From Hymenobacter sp. YIM 151858-1 (GTDB taxonomy: Bacteria > Bacteroidota > Bacteroidia > Cytophagales > Hymenobacteraceae), in NCBI RefSeq assembly GCF_025979705.1, contig NZ_CP110136.1:1054001-1118000 (forward strand): a stretch of DNA of 64,000 nt, given 5' to 3'. The notes below the pieces were generated by a model. It made no database searches. It was not told the DNA's origin and saw only the letters and a program-made list of their open reading frames with translations. This document shows, in pieces, positions 49,401 through 56,346 of this stretch. Every line of letters starts with the position of its first letter. Position 1 is the stretch's first letter. The translations under genes were made by a program, and so were the position numbers.

Positions 49401-50991
49401 GAAGCTGTGGGCCTACCTGAGCAAGTACCCCGAGCTGCTGCGCTACGTCGGCCGCGCCCTGCGCGCGGAGGATGCCTTCTTTACGGGTGGGGCGAAGGAG
49501 ATGCGGGCGTGGGAATACGCCATGATGGAAGCCGACCGCCAAGGCAAGGGGCAGCCCACGAAAGCCATCTGGCAGCAAGCCAGCGAAACGCTTTACGGCA
49601 CCAAAGAGCGGTTCGCCGCCGCCGAGCAGCAGGCCAAAGCCGAAGGCTTGCAGGGCCGCGACTACAAGCGCCGCGTGTTTGAAATCGTGGAGCAAAGCCG
49701 CCCGGCTGCCCTGCGCGAAGACAGCCTGCGCTGGGCCCGCCGCACCACCTTCAACTCCGCGCCCAAAGGCACGGTAGGCGCGCTGGCCGGCGTTATCAGC
49801 CAAGCTACCCGCCTGAGCATCTACGGGTTCCGCCCGCTCATGTTTCTTGCCCCGTACACCCGCGTACCGGCCAACATCGCCAACCGGGCGCTGGAATACA
49901 CCCCGCTCGGCTACCTTCGGGCCATCAAGGGGGGCATCGGCTTCCACAACAAGGCGTACGGGCAGTTCTACGACCCCTACACCCCGGAGGAGAAATCCAA
50001 GGCCGCCATCCGCGCCACGGCGGGCCTCGCCCTGATGGCGCTGTTCTACGCCTGGTCGCACGACAAGGATGAGGAAGGGCAGCCGCAGCTCGAAATCACC
50101 GGCTACGGCCCCCGCGACTTCGCCAAGCGCCAGCAGTGGATGCAGGCGGGCAACCGCCCGTACAGCGTGCGCAAGCGCGGCTCGGGCGTATCGGTCAGCT
50201 ACCAGGGAATGCCGTGGGCCGCCGCGATGGTCGCGGCGGGCACCATCCGCGACATGGAGCAGTTCGAGGGCAAGACGTGGGCTGACCGCGATATGACCGA
50301 CCGGGCGTTTCTGCTGGCGGTAAAAACGGCGCAGTACAACATGAACCTGACCAGTACGCGCGGGCTCTACGAAGGCTTGGACGCCTTCAACAACCCGAAC
50401 TCCGACGCGCTGCTCAAGTACGGCAACCGCCTCGTGGGCAACTCGCTGAAAAACTACCTGTTGCCGGGCGGCGCGCTGACCACGCAGCTGAGTAAAACGG
50501 CGCAGAACATCGCGGAGATGCCCAAGAAGGAGGTAAACGGCATTCTGGATGTGATAGTGCAGGACATCCCGTTTGCCCGGCGCGGCCTGACCGACGCCGT
50601 GGATGCCTTGGGCGAGCGCATCGTCGTCGATACCGACCGCGTGTTCGGCGAGCCCCAGCCGCGCTCGGCCGAGTCGCAGCGGATTTGGGCGGTGTTGCTG
50701 AAGAAGCGGGCGTTTATTTCCATACCCGACCGCCGCACGCTGACCATTGCCAACCTCGAAACCCGCACCGAGGAGCCCGCCACGCCCGAGCAGTACCACG
50801 ACTTTCTCGTGGCGCGCGGCGAAATCCTGCGGGCCCTGCTCGGCAAGCAGTTGGCGCTGATCGAGCGGTCGCCCCGGCCGAGGGCGCGCAAAATCGTCAG
50901 CAGGGCCACGCGCCTCGCCGGCCAGCGTGCCAAGATCAAGGTGTTCGGCCCCGCCGCACGGGTGAAGCTCCCCGAAGAAGATGAGTATTAA
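43426..50991 (+). CDS. 2521-aa polyvalent internal virion protein with ADP-ribosyltransferase-like domain
   Basis: Largest gene of the window. Residues 1-75 contain two short repeats (LHAFLVKEYGDAPTDYNTFE and LYQQLSKDGADVPGDYATFE). Residues ~635-805 look like a polyvalent ADP-ribosyltransferase domain (KPHGLYVSTPADPANFTSPF, DTRYTGVARPKNPLRL, then QAGYDALILPDSQSPDLSEA and VLLDPA). Residues ~1040-1880 are largely coiled helix. Residues ~1885-2521 contain hydrophobic segments and HGLMGPKTHAINMYTTGLA, as in large polyvalent-protein-associated domains. Such giant proteins are packaged and injected with DNA. Enzymatic activity is unproven. Confidence 0.65.
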   Translation: MPDPQQPAGRARLQTLHAFLVKEYGDAPTDYNTFETKLLEDPARMQGLYQQLSKDGADVPGDYATFELKLTEGLKKKESGSASVTPAPASPPTGTPAPLGSTAGEPVADTLAQAGESEQDAAYRLQAEAEQATGALGTFMPRETVPTPESLAGIKQASAEYDAEQAALQQKREDDYYRSLAITGAMDRFGVPGSGTVLQWLSDFSTGAYNNIVPGTMRNFANLLEGTGDLVQSRGALGEPATDDKWSDELADKWRKKAAELRAYLPPAYEQDVLEHPTSGAAWTALASSAFGSLSKMMIAGRVAGAPGAMLVGGADAYGGVYDAAEQAGLNDDEKAVFATALAVPLMLLDKVGLEGVLAKKAAQAGLAKAVLREAGEDLSEKGIAAAVGRVMPKLVAAAKQTGRTVLQGAKTEGVTEAAQSAVENATYYAYDAASGNLGQPKGNGSFGTLENGYGQGALDILKQAGIEGLVGTAMAGSIEGLKLDPATNQVSTADGQAAPQELTVTLSDGTPAVVRPVEVAAALQAGKIEAAVQAGKLKPEHAVEVIEAAGLEVPESLRTLVETAPEVDEQPVAALDESEPAELAVPGTADVAVPADGGLAPVLSGQSADAVGALPEETPAAPEAAPQPAETRVGEEFPIVRIDQADFDPAQPKPHGLYVSTPADPANFTSPFEDDGDTRYTGVARPKNPLRLTETTVRHARFGWRETGAASAGVAALKTLVPEAEFSRLAALPKAELAAELEARFPGPDYGRYHDSYELLEVYGAELARQAGYDALILPDSQSPDLSEAVLLDPAAAEWDNRPASTNSGQAPESGQGNLPADNAPTYAARVGRSTYSVQLAESGWVVTNDKTGAALSEGSSQYKAAVKQAEAARSQQEQEAKREKAHNSLVATVQEYNNLGGTQRNGRQGAQLRQKIAQLAAESGLVAKLRGDGKYSLTTQDGKRVTSTKAATTLTSPATSAPLAERRPEVQQATRELVDMIDGNAATMLPALNFKQLGFTNARDLQAAVKDVQQGKHTKRAEALIQRAEEAAERGYFTVDDPLIGPYPVYTGEAARPSDMRAWGEDTRSDEDIADLLAAEPDFAAFIDSVVADEEGNIDLNKLADKLNGPAAANLLGAEAVNSEAFQKLRTYATEQTAANRPAGAAPDPAAAPQPEADQRGAQTPRVAAASQPAEVSDRLAAIEQERQAAIEDFKRLLKKPKTQLNSSFIGLDPDIAIAAARIVKTYVQEGVVRAEDVIARFRAEVGNREETTLSDDDLALLVQMVQGRAAQAATLPQPEEAPLTENAKTRRSMERYAADPNSPEGLVERIRETGLDKYEPRSLADAEAFVERQMQVLSLNDAIDAAVSGTLLRNGDTRTALRVKVLNVLNTQIDAALERGDQAAADALHEKAFEVAEAIAKRGTDLGQELNAYKLLAAATHSPASVVVDTQKAVREQRESKLGKARKVVATVAKRARTAKKKALDAALNTAAVQDAEARVVEWQQTGSKPKADPASAVAPDSPAYGATNRYFTKQGYQDLKKRLKGLAFSTPLPPDLVYLGAYHIEAGARRFADFSKKVLRDVGARVKPHLAQLYEEAKAELVSRGAAIDGTEGPDGVALALEKEQAAALAKRVVKLVEDKDGDVQADPTKRMLQTLLKKVQQNLPKTPKQPSLTQAQQVVEAIERQAEFAAVWERAKADTEALIDNLPDTSSAQKKQMHEALEDFYQEVIGQPYADAQLTGAVKEGLKGADVSLDQLAREFLVDEQQAGKDLAAYLVKRARLSPQQAQYYAAVVEEEFAKQLEAKRASILDGIYSRLVRYRLPNKTRTALEKVQELFALSPTSDERIVGLVAKELDLPELTVEQVQQLRQLAAKAQAAPEGWQKIAATEELLKAQARVAGLSFMDMANAMWYAHGLMGPKTHAINMYTTGLAVLEENIISTLYQLGRTRSLAAFAPWRGLTHGFAQGARDAGYVWQTGHNVYSDYKVEVPSELEVYRALDPATASGVKKLWAYLSKYPELLRYVGRALRAEDAFFTGGAKEMRAWEYAMMEADRQGKGQPTKAIWQQASETLYGTKERFAAAEQQAKAEGLQGRDYKRRVFEIVEQSRPAALREDSLRWARRTTFNSAPKGTVGALAGVISQATRLSIYGFRPLMFLAPYTRVPANIANRALEYTPLGYLRAIKGGIGFHNKAYGQFYDPYTPEEKSKAAIRATAGLALMALFYAWSHDKDEEGQPQLEITGYGPRDFAKRQQWMQAGNRPYSVRKRGSGVSVSYQGMPWAAAMVAAGTIRDMEQFEGKTWADRDMTDRAFLLAVKTAQYNMNLTSTRGLYEGLDAFNNPNSDALLKYGNRLVGNSLKNYLLPGGALTTQLSKTAQNIAEMPKKEVNGILDVIVQDIPFARRGLTDAVDALGERIVVDTDRVFGEPQPRSAESQRIWAVLLKKRAFISIPDRRTLTIANLETRTEEPATPEQYHDFLVARGEILRALLGKQLALIERSPRPRARKIVSRATRLAGQRAKIKVFGPAARVKLPEEDEY

Positions 50992-51017
50992 ACCACTGCT
51001 GTAGCAGTACGCAAACG

Positions 51018-51052
51018 TCAGAGCGGGCCGTCTAGTCCGCTCTGATTTTTTT
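51018..51052 (+). terminator. Intrinsic terminator after the giant gene
   Basis: A 9-bp stem TCAGAGCGG (51018-51026) with 51037-51045 and a T7 run that merges into the next promoter element. Confidence 0.85.
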
Positions 51053-51060
51053 GTACCTTG
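51046..51060 (+). promoter_or_regulatory. Late promoter, GTACCTTG class
   Basis: TTTTTTTGTACCTTG directly after a terminator stem, as at 13811. The first ATG is at 51089. Confidence 0.65.
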
Positions 51061-51088
51061 TTATCACACCGCTACACCACCGCCAACC

Positions 51089-51370
51089 ATGTCCAGCCCC
51101 GCCTCTTACGACGCCCCCGTGTCCGAGCCCGCGAACTTCCTCACCTACGCCTCCCTGACCCGCCCCTCGGTGTGGCCCACGGCCACGCTCGACAAGGCGG
51201 TGAAAGCCGGGGCCGTGGCCCAGACCCGCGAGGGACTACCGGCCAAGTGGGGCTTCGCGGATGAGCTGCACCGCCGCCACGCGGCCGGGCTGACCCACCC
51301 CGCCGTCAACGCCGCCAAACTCGCCCACGCCGCCGCCGCGCTCTGCGACGACGGTACGCCCCGCCTGTAA
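51089..51370 (+). CDS. Tail-region protein, unknown
   Basis: 93 aa with a small helical domain (VWPTATLDKAVKAGAVAQTR, then VNAAKLAHAAAALCDD). First gene of the tail-fibre operon. No family recognised. Confidence 0.5.
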   Translation: MSSPASYDAPVSEPANFLTYASLTRPSVWPTATLDKAVKAGAVAQTREGLPAKWGFADELHRRHAAGLTHPAVNAAKLAHAAAALCDDGTPRL

Positions 51371-52081
51371 ATGCTGAACGCCGCCGCTGCCCTGCTGGCC
51401 CAAACCTACGCCCGCCACCGCGCCCGGCCCGACCTGCACGGGGCGAGCGAGGCGTTTTACCGCTTCTGGCTGCGGCTGGCCTCGGCCCGCGCCGCCCTCA
51501 AGGAAGGCAACAACGTCGCAGCCGCGCAGCACCTCAAGCGCCTGCCCGCCCCGCGCGTCGCTGCCGCTGAACTGACCACGCCCGCGCAAGGGTGGCCGTG
51601 GCTGCAACCCGGCGTGAGCTACGAACTCAAGGCCCAGGAAGCCACCGTATACGCCGACCTGCAAGCGGGGCCGGGGCAGGCCCTCACCGCCCGCTTCCGC
51701 CGCCCCCAAGACCCGACGTGGCGCGCCTGCGGGGTCACGCAGGCCGCCGTGCGCGCCACCATTGCCGTGCCGCTGACCGCCGCCGACGGCCTCTACGAAG
51801 TGGAGGTGCGCGTGAGCAGCGCCGTCGCGGCCCGCCTCTTTATTCCCGTCTACCGCCGCGTGGAGCAGCAGGTACGCGCGCAGGTGCGCCGCTACACCGC
51901 CTTGCAGGTCGCCAAGCCCCAGCGCCTGCCCGACGCCGACGCCGAGCGGCTCGCCCTGCACCGCGCCCTGCTCGCCGCCGCCGACCTCGGCCAGCCCGAA
52001 AAGGCCGCCGTGTACGCCGCCGCCCTCGCCGCCCTGCCCGGCGAAGCTACCCCCACCGCCTTATCGCACCTCGCCCCGTGA
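51371..52081 (+). CDS. Tail-region protein, unknown
   Basis: 236 aa abutting the previous stop. An Ala/Arg-rich helical N-terminus, a beta-rich middle (PGVSYELKAQEATVYADLQA, then LYEVEVRVSSAVAARLF), and a helical end. The next GTG overlaps its stop. Possibly a fibre-attachment or baseplate-like protein. Confidence 0.5.
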   Translation: MLNAAAALLAQTYARHRARPDLHGASEAFYRFWLRLASARAALKEGNNVAAAQHLKRLPAPRVAAAELTTPAQGWPWLQPGVSYELKAQEATVYADLQAGPGQALTARFRRPQDPTWRACGVTQAAVRATIAVPLTAADGLYEVEVRVSSAVAARLFIPVYRRVEQQVRAQVRRYTALQVAKPQRLPDADAERLALHRALLAAADLGQPEKAAVYAAALAALPGEATPTALSHLAP

Positions 52082-52458
52082 GCCCCCTGAACTGGAACGC
52101 GGTGTACGCCGCCGCGCAGCGCCGCATCATGGAACTGGCCGACGCCGCCCTGCTCGCCAAAGAGCGGGGGGTGGATCAGCTCGCCCACGGGCACTACCGC
52201 CGCCTGCTCGACCTTGCCGTGGGCCTCGACGCGGTGGCCGTAGACCAAGACGCCGCCTCGGCCGCGCAAACCACGGGCTACCTCGTGGAAACCTACGGCC
52301 TCGCGACGAGCGAGCTGAACGCGTGGGGCCAGCCCGGCGTGCCGCCCGTGCCCGCGCAGGGCGGCAAGGTGGTGCCCAGGATTCTGTTTCTCAACGGCCG
52401 CGCCCTGCACCTGCACGGGCGGCCTTTCTGCGTCGGCTACGGCGTAATCCCTGCTTAA
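52078..52458 (+). CDS. Tail-region protein, unknown (GTG start)
   Basis: 126 aa from GTG at 52078 overlapping the stop TGA of the previous gene. Helical first half (AAQRRIMELADAALLAKERG), then a Pro-rich and beta end (VPRILFLNGRALHLHGRPF). No family recognised. Confidence 0.5.
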   Translation: MSPLNWNAVYAAAQRRIMELADAALLAKERGVDQLAHGHYRRLLDLAVGLDAVAVDQDAASAAQTTGYLVETYGLATSELNAWGQPGVPPVPAQGGKVVPRILFLNGRALHLHGRPFCVGYGVIPA

Positions 52459-52461
52459 CAC

Positions 52462-53838
52462 ATGGCTGACAACTTCATCGAAATCAAGCCCGACGACCCG
52501 CTGTTTGTGCGGCCGGCGGGCGTGCCCATCGCCGAAAACGAGGGGGTAATACTGACCAACGCGGCGGGCACCCCCACCTACATCGACGACATCAGCGAGT
52601 TGCGCAAGGTCATTGCGCCCGCCCCCATCATCAAGGCGGCGGCCCCGACCAGCGCCGACCCCGGCAAGCCCGGCCAGATGTACTACCACCAGCAGGGCAC
52701 GGGCAAGACCAGCGTGTACACCTTCACGGGCCAAGGCGCGACCGGCTGGCAGCTCATCGTGGAAATCGGCGCGCTCTCCGCCGCCGTGTTTACCGCCACC
52801 AAGAGCTTTACGGCCGTCTGCGGCGAGGGCACCACGGGCGCGAGCGTTACCCGCGAAGCCACCCGCACCTCTACCCAGGACCAGGCCGACGCCGACAAGC
52901 TCGCCCTGCAAGCCGCCAAGGAGGCCGCGACGGCGCTGCTCGTCTGCACGCCGGTTGTCAACACCAGCCCGATCACCGTGGGCCTGCAAGCCTCGGCCTC
53001 GGCGCTCTCCGACGGCCAGTCGCTCTCGCTCACGCCCACGTTCGACCTCGCGCCGGGCACGGCCGTTACCGTGGAGTTCTTCAACACGCAGAACGGCGTA
53101 CCGAGCAAGGTGGGCGAAACCAACGGCGACGTGCTCACCCTGACCCCGCCCGTGGGCAACCACGCCTACACCGCCAAGGTAACGGCGGGGCCGCGCACGG
53201 GCACCTCGCCCGCCCGCAACGTAACCGTGAGCGCGGTGAACGCGGCCCCCTCGGGCGCGACGCTGCAACTCTCCACGCCTTCGACCTACGTGGGCACCAG
53301 CGTCACGGCCACGGTCAACGGCACCGACGACAAGGGGCTGACCAAGGCCGAGCTGTACGAGGGCAACGTGAAGGTGGCCGAAAGCACCACCCTGACCGCT
53401 TCGGGCTTCGCCCTGACCTACACGCCCGCCGCCACGGGCACGAAAGCCCTGAAGGGCCGCGTCTACGACCAGCAGGGCCTGTTCGCGGAAACCGCCGTGC
53501 AGAACCTCGGCGTGCAGCCCGCCCCGCTCTCGTTTGACACCATCATCGACGAGAACACGGCCGGCGCGGTCGTGTACGGCCAGAGCTTCCAGGCCGAGTT
53601 CAAGTCGCTGGTGTTCTCGGCCAACATCGGCACCAAGCTCCGGCTCAACGCGGCCGACGTGGTGGGCGGCGACCCGGCCTTCGCCGTGATGGCGCCCTCG
53701 GTCAGCGGCGCGCAGATCGGGCAGGTGAGCCTGCACCCGAACACCCTGGGCAAGCCCTGCGCTTTCGTGCATAACGGGCAGACCTACGTGACGACCTTCC
53801 AGAACACGCCCGACGGGCAATTTACCAGCATCGGTTAA
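52462..53838 (+). CDS. Tail fibre/adhesin with DUF5977-like and Ig-like domains
   Basis: 458 aa. The N-terminal ~110 residues resemble fibre-base domains (TPTYIDDISELRKVIAPAPI). Residues ~112-165 carry a DUF5977-type repeat (FTAVCGEGTTGASVTREATR, then DADKLALQAAKEAATALLVC). Residues ~170-350 are two bacterial Ig-like sandwiches, and the C-terminus is a separate beta domain. Likely receptor-binding tail fibre. Its stop overlaps the ATG of the next fibre gene. Confidence 0.7.
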   Translation: MADNFIEIKPDDPLFVRPAGVPIAENEGVILTNAAGTPTYIDDISELRKVIAPAPIIKAAAPTSADPGKPGQMYYHQQGTGKTSVYTFTGQGATGWQLIVEIGALSAAVFTATKSFTAVCGEGTTGASVTREATRTSTQDQADADKLALQAAKEAATALLVCTPVVNTSPITVGLQASASALSDGQSLSLTPTFDLAPGTAVTVEFFNTQNGVPSKVGETNGDVLTLTPPVGNHAYTAKVTAGPRTGTSPARNVTVSAVNAAPSGATLQLSTPSTYVGTSVTATVNGTDDKGLTKAELYEGNVKVAESTTLTASGFALTYTPAATGTKALKGRVYDQQGLFAETAVQNLGVQPAPLSFDTIIDENTAGAVVYGQSFQAEFKSLVFSANIGTKLRLNAADVVGGDPAFAVMAPSVSGAQIGQVSLHPNTLGKPCAFVHNGQTYVTTFQNTPDGQFTSIG

Positions 53839-55838
53839 TGGCTTCCATCCCGCAGTACTTCTCCTACGTTATCTGGAACGCGCCCACCCTGACCATTGCC
53901 GGGTCAGGGGCGGGCACGCTGCCGCCTTGGTTTACCTTCGCCAACGTCGGCGGCATCTACGAGCCCTCCGTCAACCGGCAGGGGCACGTCGCCTCCAAGC
54001 CCGCCAACGCCACCCCCATTCTTAACTCCTTTGCCGGCGTGAAGACGCTGGTAAAGGGGCAGGTGTACGAAATCTACGCCAAGCAGGCGTTTACAACCGG
54101 CAGCGAGTTGCTGCTGACGATGCCCGACCAGGCACCCGCGAACCAAGCCCCGTCGGTGGCCCTCTCTCTGTCCACCACCAACGTTACGGCGGGCCAGCAG
54201 GTCACGGCTACGGCCCTGGCCTCCGACTCGGACGGCACCGTAACGAAAGTGGAGTTCTACAACGGCAGCACCTTGCTCGGGGAGGACACCGTTTCGCCGT
54301 ACGCCTACTCCTGGTCGCCCGCAGCGGGAGCTTATAGTATCACGGCCAAGGTCTACGACGACAAAGGAGGCAGCAACACCTCCTCGCCCGTGACGCTTAC
54401 GGTAAACGCGGCGGTGGTAACCCCCACCGTTACGGGCATGAGCCCGGCCAGCGGCCCGGTGGGTACGTCGGTTACCTTCACGGGCACGGGCCTGAGCCAA
54501 ATCCAATCGGTGTCGTTCGGCGGGGCCGGGCAAATCACGGTATTGGTAAACGGCGCGGGCACGCAGCTCACGGCCGCCGTGCCTGCGGGTGCCAGCTCAG
54601 GCAACGTGCTGCTGAACTACCCCGGCAATTCGCTCACGGCGGGCGTGTTCACGGTAACGCCAGCGGCCCCGCTGCCGGTGGAGTACATCGCCTTTGGCAA
54701 CTCCATTACAGCAGGCTACGGCCTTACCAACCAATCCGACCGCTGGGCCGACCAGGCGGTAACCTTGCTGAGTGGGTCGGGCGTTACGCTCCGCTCGGTG
54801 CTGGGTTACCCCGGCCAGAACATTACCTACCTCAAAGCGCGGGTATCGGACGCGCTGCAACCCCTGCGCGACAGCAGCAAGGAGCAATGGGTGTTGATTC
54901 AGGAACTCACCAACACCACCACGGACGGCACCGCTGCGGCGAACGTGTACGCGCAGCTAGTCGAGTTGCAGCAGCAGGTAAAGGCGCTGGGCTTCAAGGT
55001 GGCCTCGTTTACCATGACGCCGCTGGATACGAGCACGCCGCTGCGCAACCAGCAGGCCGCCGATATTGCCGTACTGCAACGCAGCAACGTGGGCAGCAAC
55101 GGCTCGGACATGGTGCTGGACATTCGTTCAAGCCAGTACTTCAACGAAGCCGCCGACAGCAACGACACGCGGGTTTTCAACCCGGATAAGCTGCACATCG
55201 CCCCCGATGGCTACAAGGTCATGGCGCAGCTCGTGAACAAGGCCCTGCGCCTGACCACGAAGACGGGCGTGGTAACCATCAGCGAATACACGCTGCCCGT
55301 CATCGCCCCGCCCCCCATCCCCGTAGAAGACGTGGTTTGGGCGGGCTTCACCACCGGCATCAGCGCCACGGGCAACACCCTGAACGCCACCACCGACGGC
55401 GGGGCCTACTCCACGCGGGCGGTGAACTTGCAGACCAGCGCCACCGACAGCTACTACGAGTTCACTATCGACGACATTGCGCGCGGCGACCAGTACGTAA
55501 CGGGCTTTTCCGACCACGCCACGGCCGCCTCTGACTTTGGCGACCACCAGATCAGCGTCCACATCTTGTCGGGCCAGATACGCGCCTTTGGCTCGGCCAA
55601 AACGGGCAACTGGTACAACGGCAACAATGGTTCTGGCATGGTACCCGGCGACAAGGTGCGGATTACCCTGCGCAAGAACGGCAGCGAATCGAAGGTGATT
55701 TACTCGATCAACGGAACGCAGTTCGACGAGGTGGCCCTGCCGGTCATCAGCGGGCCGCTACGGGTAGACGCGGCCTTCCTGGGCGCGGGCGTACTCGCCA
55801 GCGCCAAGATCAGCGGCCCGAATTTGGTAACCGCTTAA
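53838..55838 (+). CDS. Tail protein with Ig, IPT/TIG and SGNH-esterase domains
   Basis: 666 aa. An Ig-like domain at ~105-190 (VEFYNGSTLLGEDTVSPYAY), an IPT/TIG at ~195-275 (TGMSPASGPVGTSVTFTGTG), then an SGNH/GDSL hydrolase at ~282-470: IAFGNSITAGYG with Ser289, GYPGQNI, ELTN, and the DKLHIAPDGY pair D450/H453. A C-terminal beta sandwich follows. SGNH enzymes on tails deacetylate or de-esterify surface polysaccharides. Expected to process host capsule or O-antigen during adsorption. Confidence 0.85.
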   Translation: MASIPQYFSYVIWNAPTLTIAGSGAGTLPPWFTFANVGGIYEPSVNRQGHVASKPANATPILNSFAGVKTLVKGQVYEIYAKQAFTTGSELLLTMPDQAPANQAPSVALSLSTTNVTAGQQVTATALASDSDGTVTKVEFYNGSTLLGEDTVSPYAYSWSPAAGAYSITAKVYDDKGGSNTSSPVTLTVNAAVVTPTVTGMSPASGPVGTSVTFTGTGLSQIQSVSFGGAGQITVLVNGAGTQLTAAVPAGASSGNVLLNYPGNSLTAGVFTVTPAAPLPVEYIAFGNSITAGYGLTNQSDRWADQAVTLLSGSGVTLRSVLGYPGQNITYLKARVSDALQPLRDSSKEQWVLIQELTNTTTDGTAAANVYAQLVELQQQVKALGFKVASFTMTPLDTSTPLRNQQAADIAVLQRSNVGSNGSDMVLDIRSSQYFNEAADSNDTRVFNPDKLHIAPDGYKVMAQLVNKALRLTTKTGVVTISEYTLPVIAPPPIPVEDVVWAGFTTGISATGNTLNATTDGGAYSTRAVNLQTSATDSYYEFTIDDIARGDQYVTGFSDHATAASDFGDHQISVHILSGQIRAFGSAKTGNWYNGNNGSGMVPGDKVRITLRKNGSESKVIYSINGTQFDEVALPVISGPLRVDAAFLGAGVLASAKISGPNLVTA

Positions 55839-55992
55839 CCGCTGCCGCCGCCTGCTGCTGGTCGGCTTCTTCGTGGGCCAGCAGCACGGCGTACTCCTCG
55901 TCGTCCAAGGGATAGGGCGCGGGCTTGTAGTTGGGGTGGGAACTAAACACCCAGGCAAACAGGCGGCGGGCGAGAGGTAGAATCTTGAGCAT
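55810..55992 (-). CDS. 60-aa leftward protein
   Basis: MLKILPLARRLFAWVFSSHP, then DDEEYAVLLAHEEADQQQA. It overlaps the last 29 bp of the SGNH gene on the other strand. A near-consensus TAGGTTTG lies 4 bp upstream of its ATG. Likely a small acidic/membrane-associated protein; function unknown. Confidence 0.45.
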   Translation of the reverse strand: MLKILPLARRLFAWVFSSHPNYKPAPYPLDDEEYAVLLAHEEADQQQAAAAVKRLPNSGR

Positions 55993-55996
55993 ACCG

Positions 55997-56004
55997 CAAA
56001 CCTA
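55997..56004 (-). promoter_or_regulatory. Promoter of the 60-aa gene
   Basis: Leftward TAGGTTTG fits the TAnnTTTG element exactly; 4 bp to the ATG. Confidence 0.45.
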
Positions 56005-56052
56005 CGCAGAACCCGCCCTGAATGGTTGCCTAACCCGCTAAAAAAACCGCCG

Positions 56053-56331
56053 ATGGCGACGATTACGAACCTCAAGCAAACCTTCACTTATCGCGGCAGC
56101 GGCCTCCTGCTCACGGAGGCCGCTTTCCTCGGCAACGTGGAGAAAATCTTCCGCATGACGGCGCAGGGCAACTTCGCCCCGTTCGTGCCCGGCTCGGCCT
56201 TCAACGCCTTCACCCGCCTCGACGACGGGGTGGCCTACGTGCTCTTCAGCAAGCAGGTGCCCTACGAGATTCCCACCACCGAAGCCAAGGGCGCCCCCAC
56301 GGAGTTCGTGCTGCTCTCGGAACTGACTTAA
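56053..56331 (+). CDS. Small tail-region protein
   Basis: 92 aa from the ATG at 56053. Beta-rich (LKQTFTYRGSGLLLTEAAFL, then YVLFSKQVPYEIPTTEAKGA). Precedes the tail-spike gene by 15 bp and may be its adaptor or chaperone. No family recognised. Confidence 0.5.
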   Translation: MATITNLKQTFTYRGSGLLLTEAAFLGNVEKIFRMTAQGNFAPFVPGSAFNAFTRLDDGVAYVLFSKQVPYEIPTTEAKGAPTEFVLLSELT

Positions 56332-56346
56332 CGCCCGCCCCTACGC

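Noticed and set aside
48367-50799. 810-aa leftward ORF opposite the giant gene
   Set aside because: Antisense shadow with biased Gly/Arg/Val/His composition and no start context or promoter.
41707-50991. Tape-measure protein
   Set aside because: The long proteins lack the hydrophobic repeat pattern and flanking tail-tube/chaperone genes of siphoviruses; internal virion proteins fit better.
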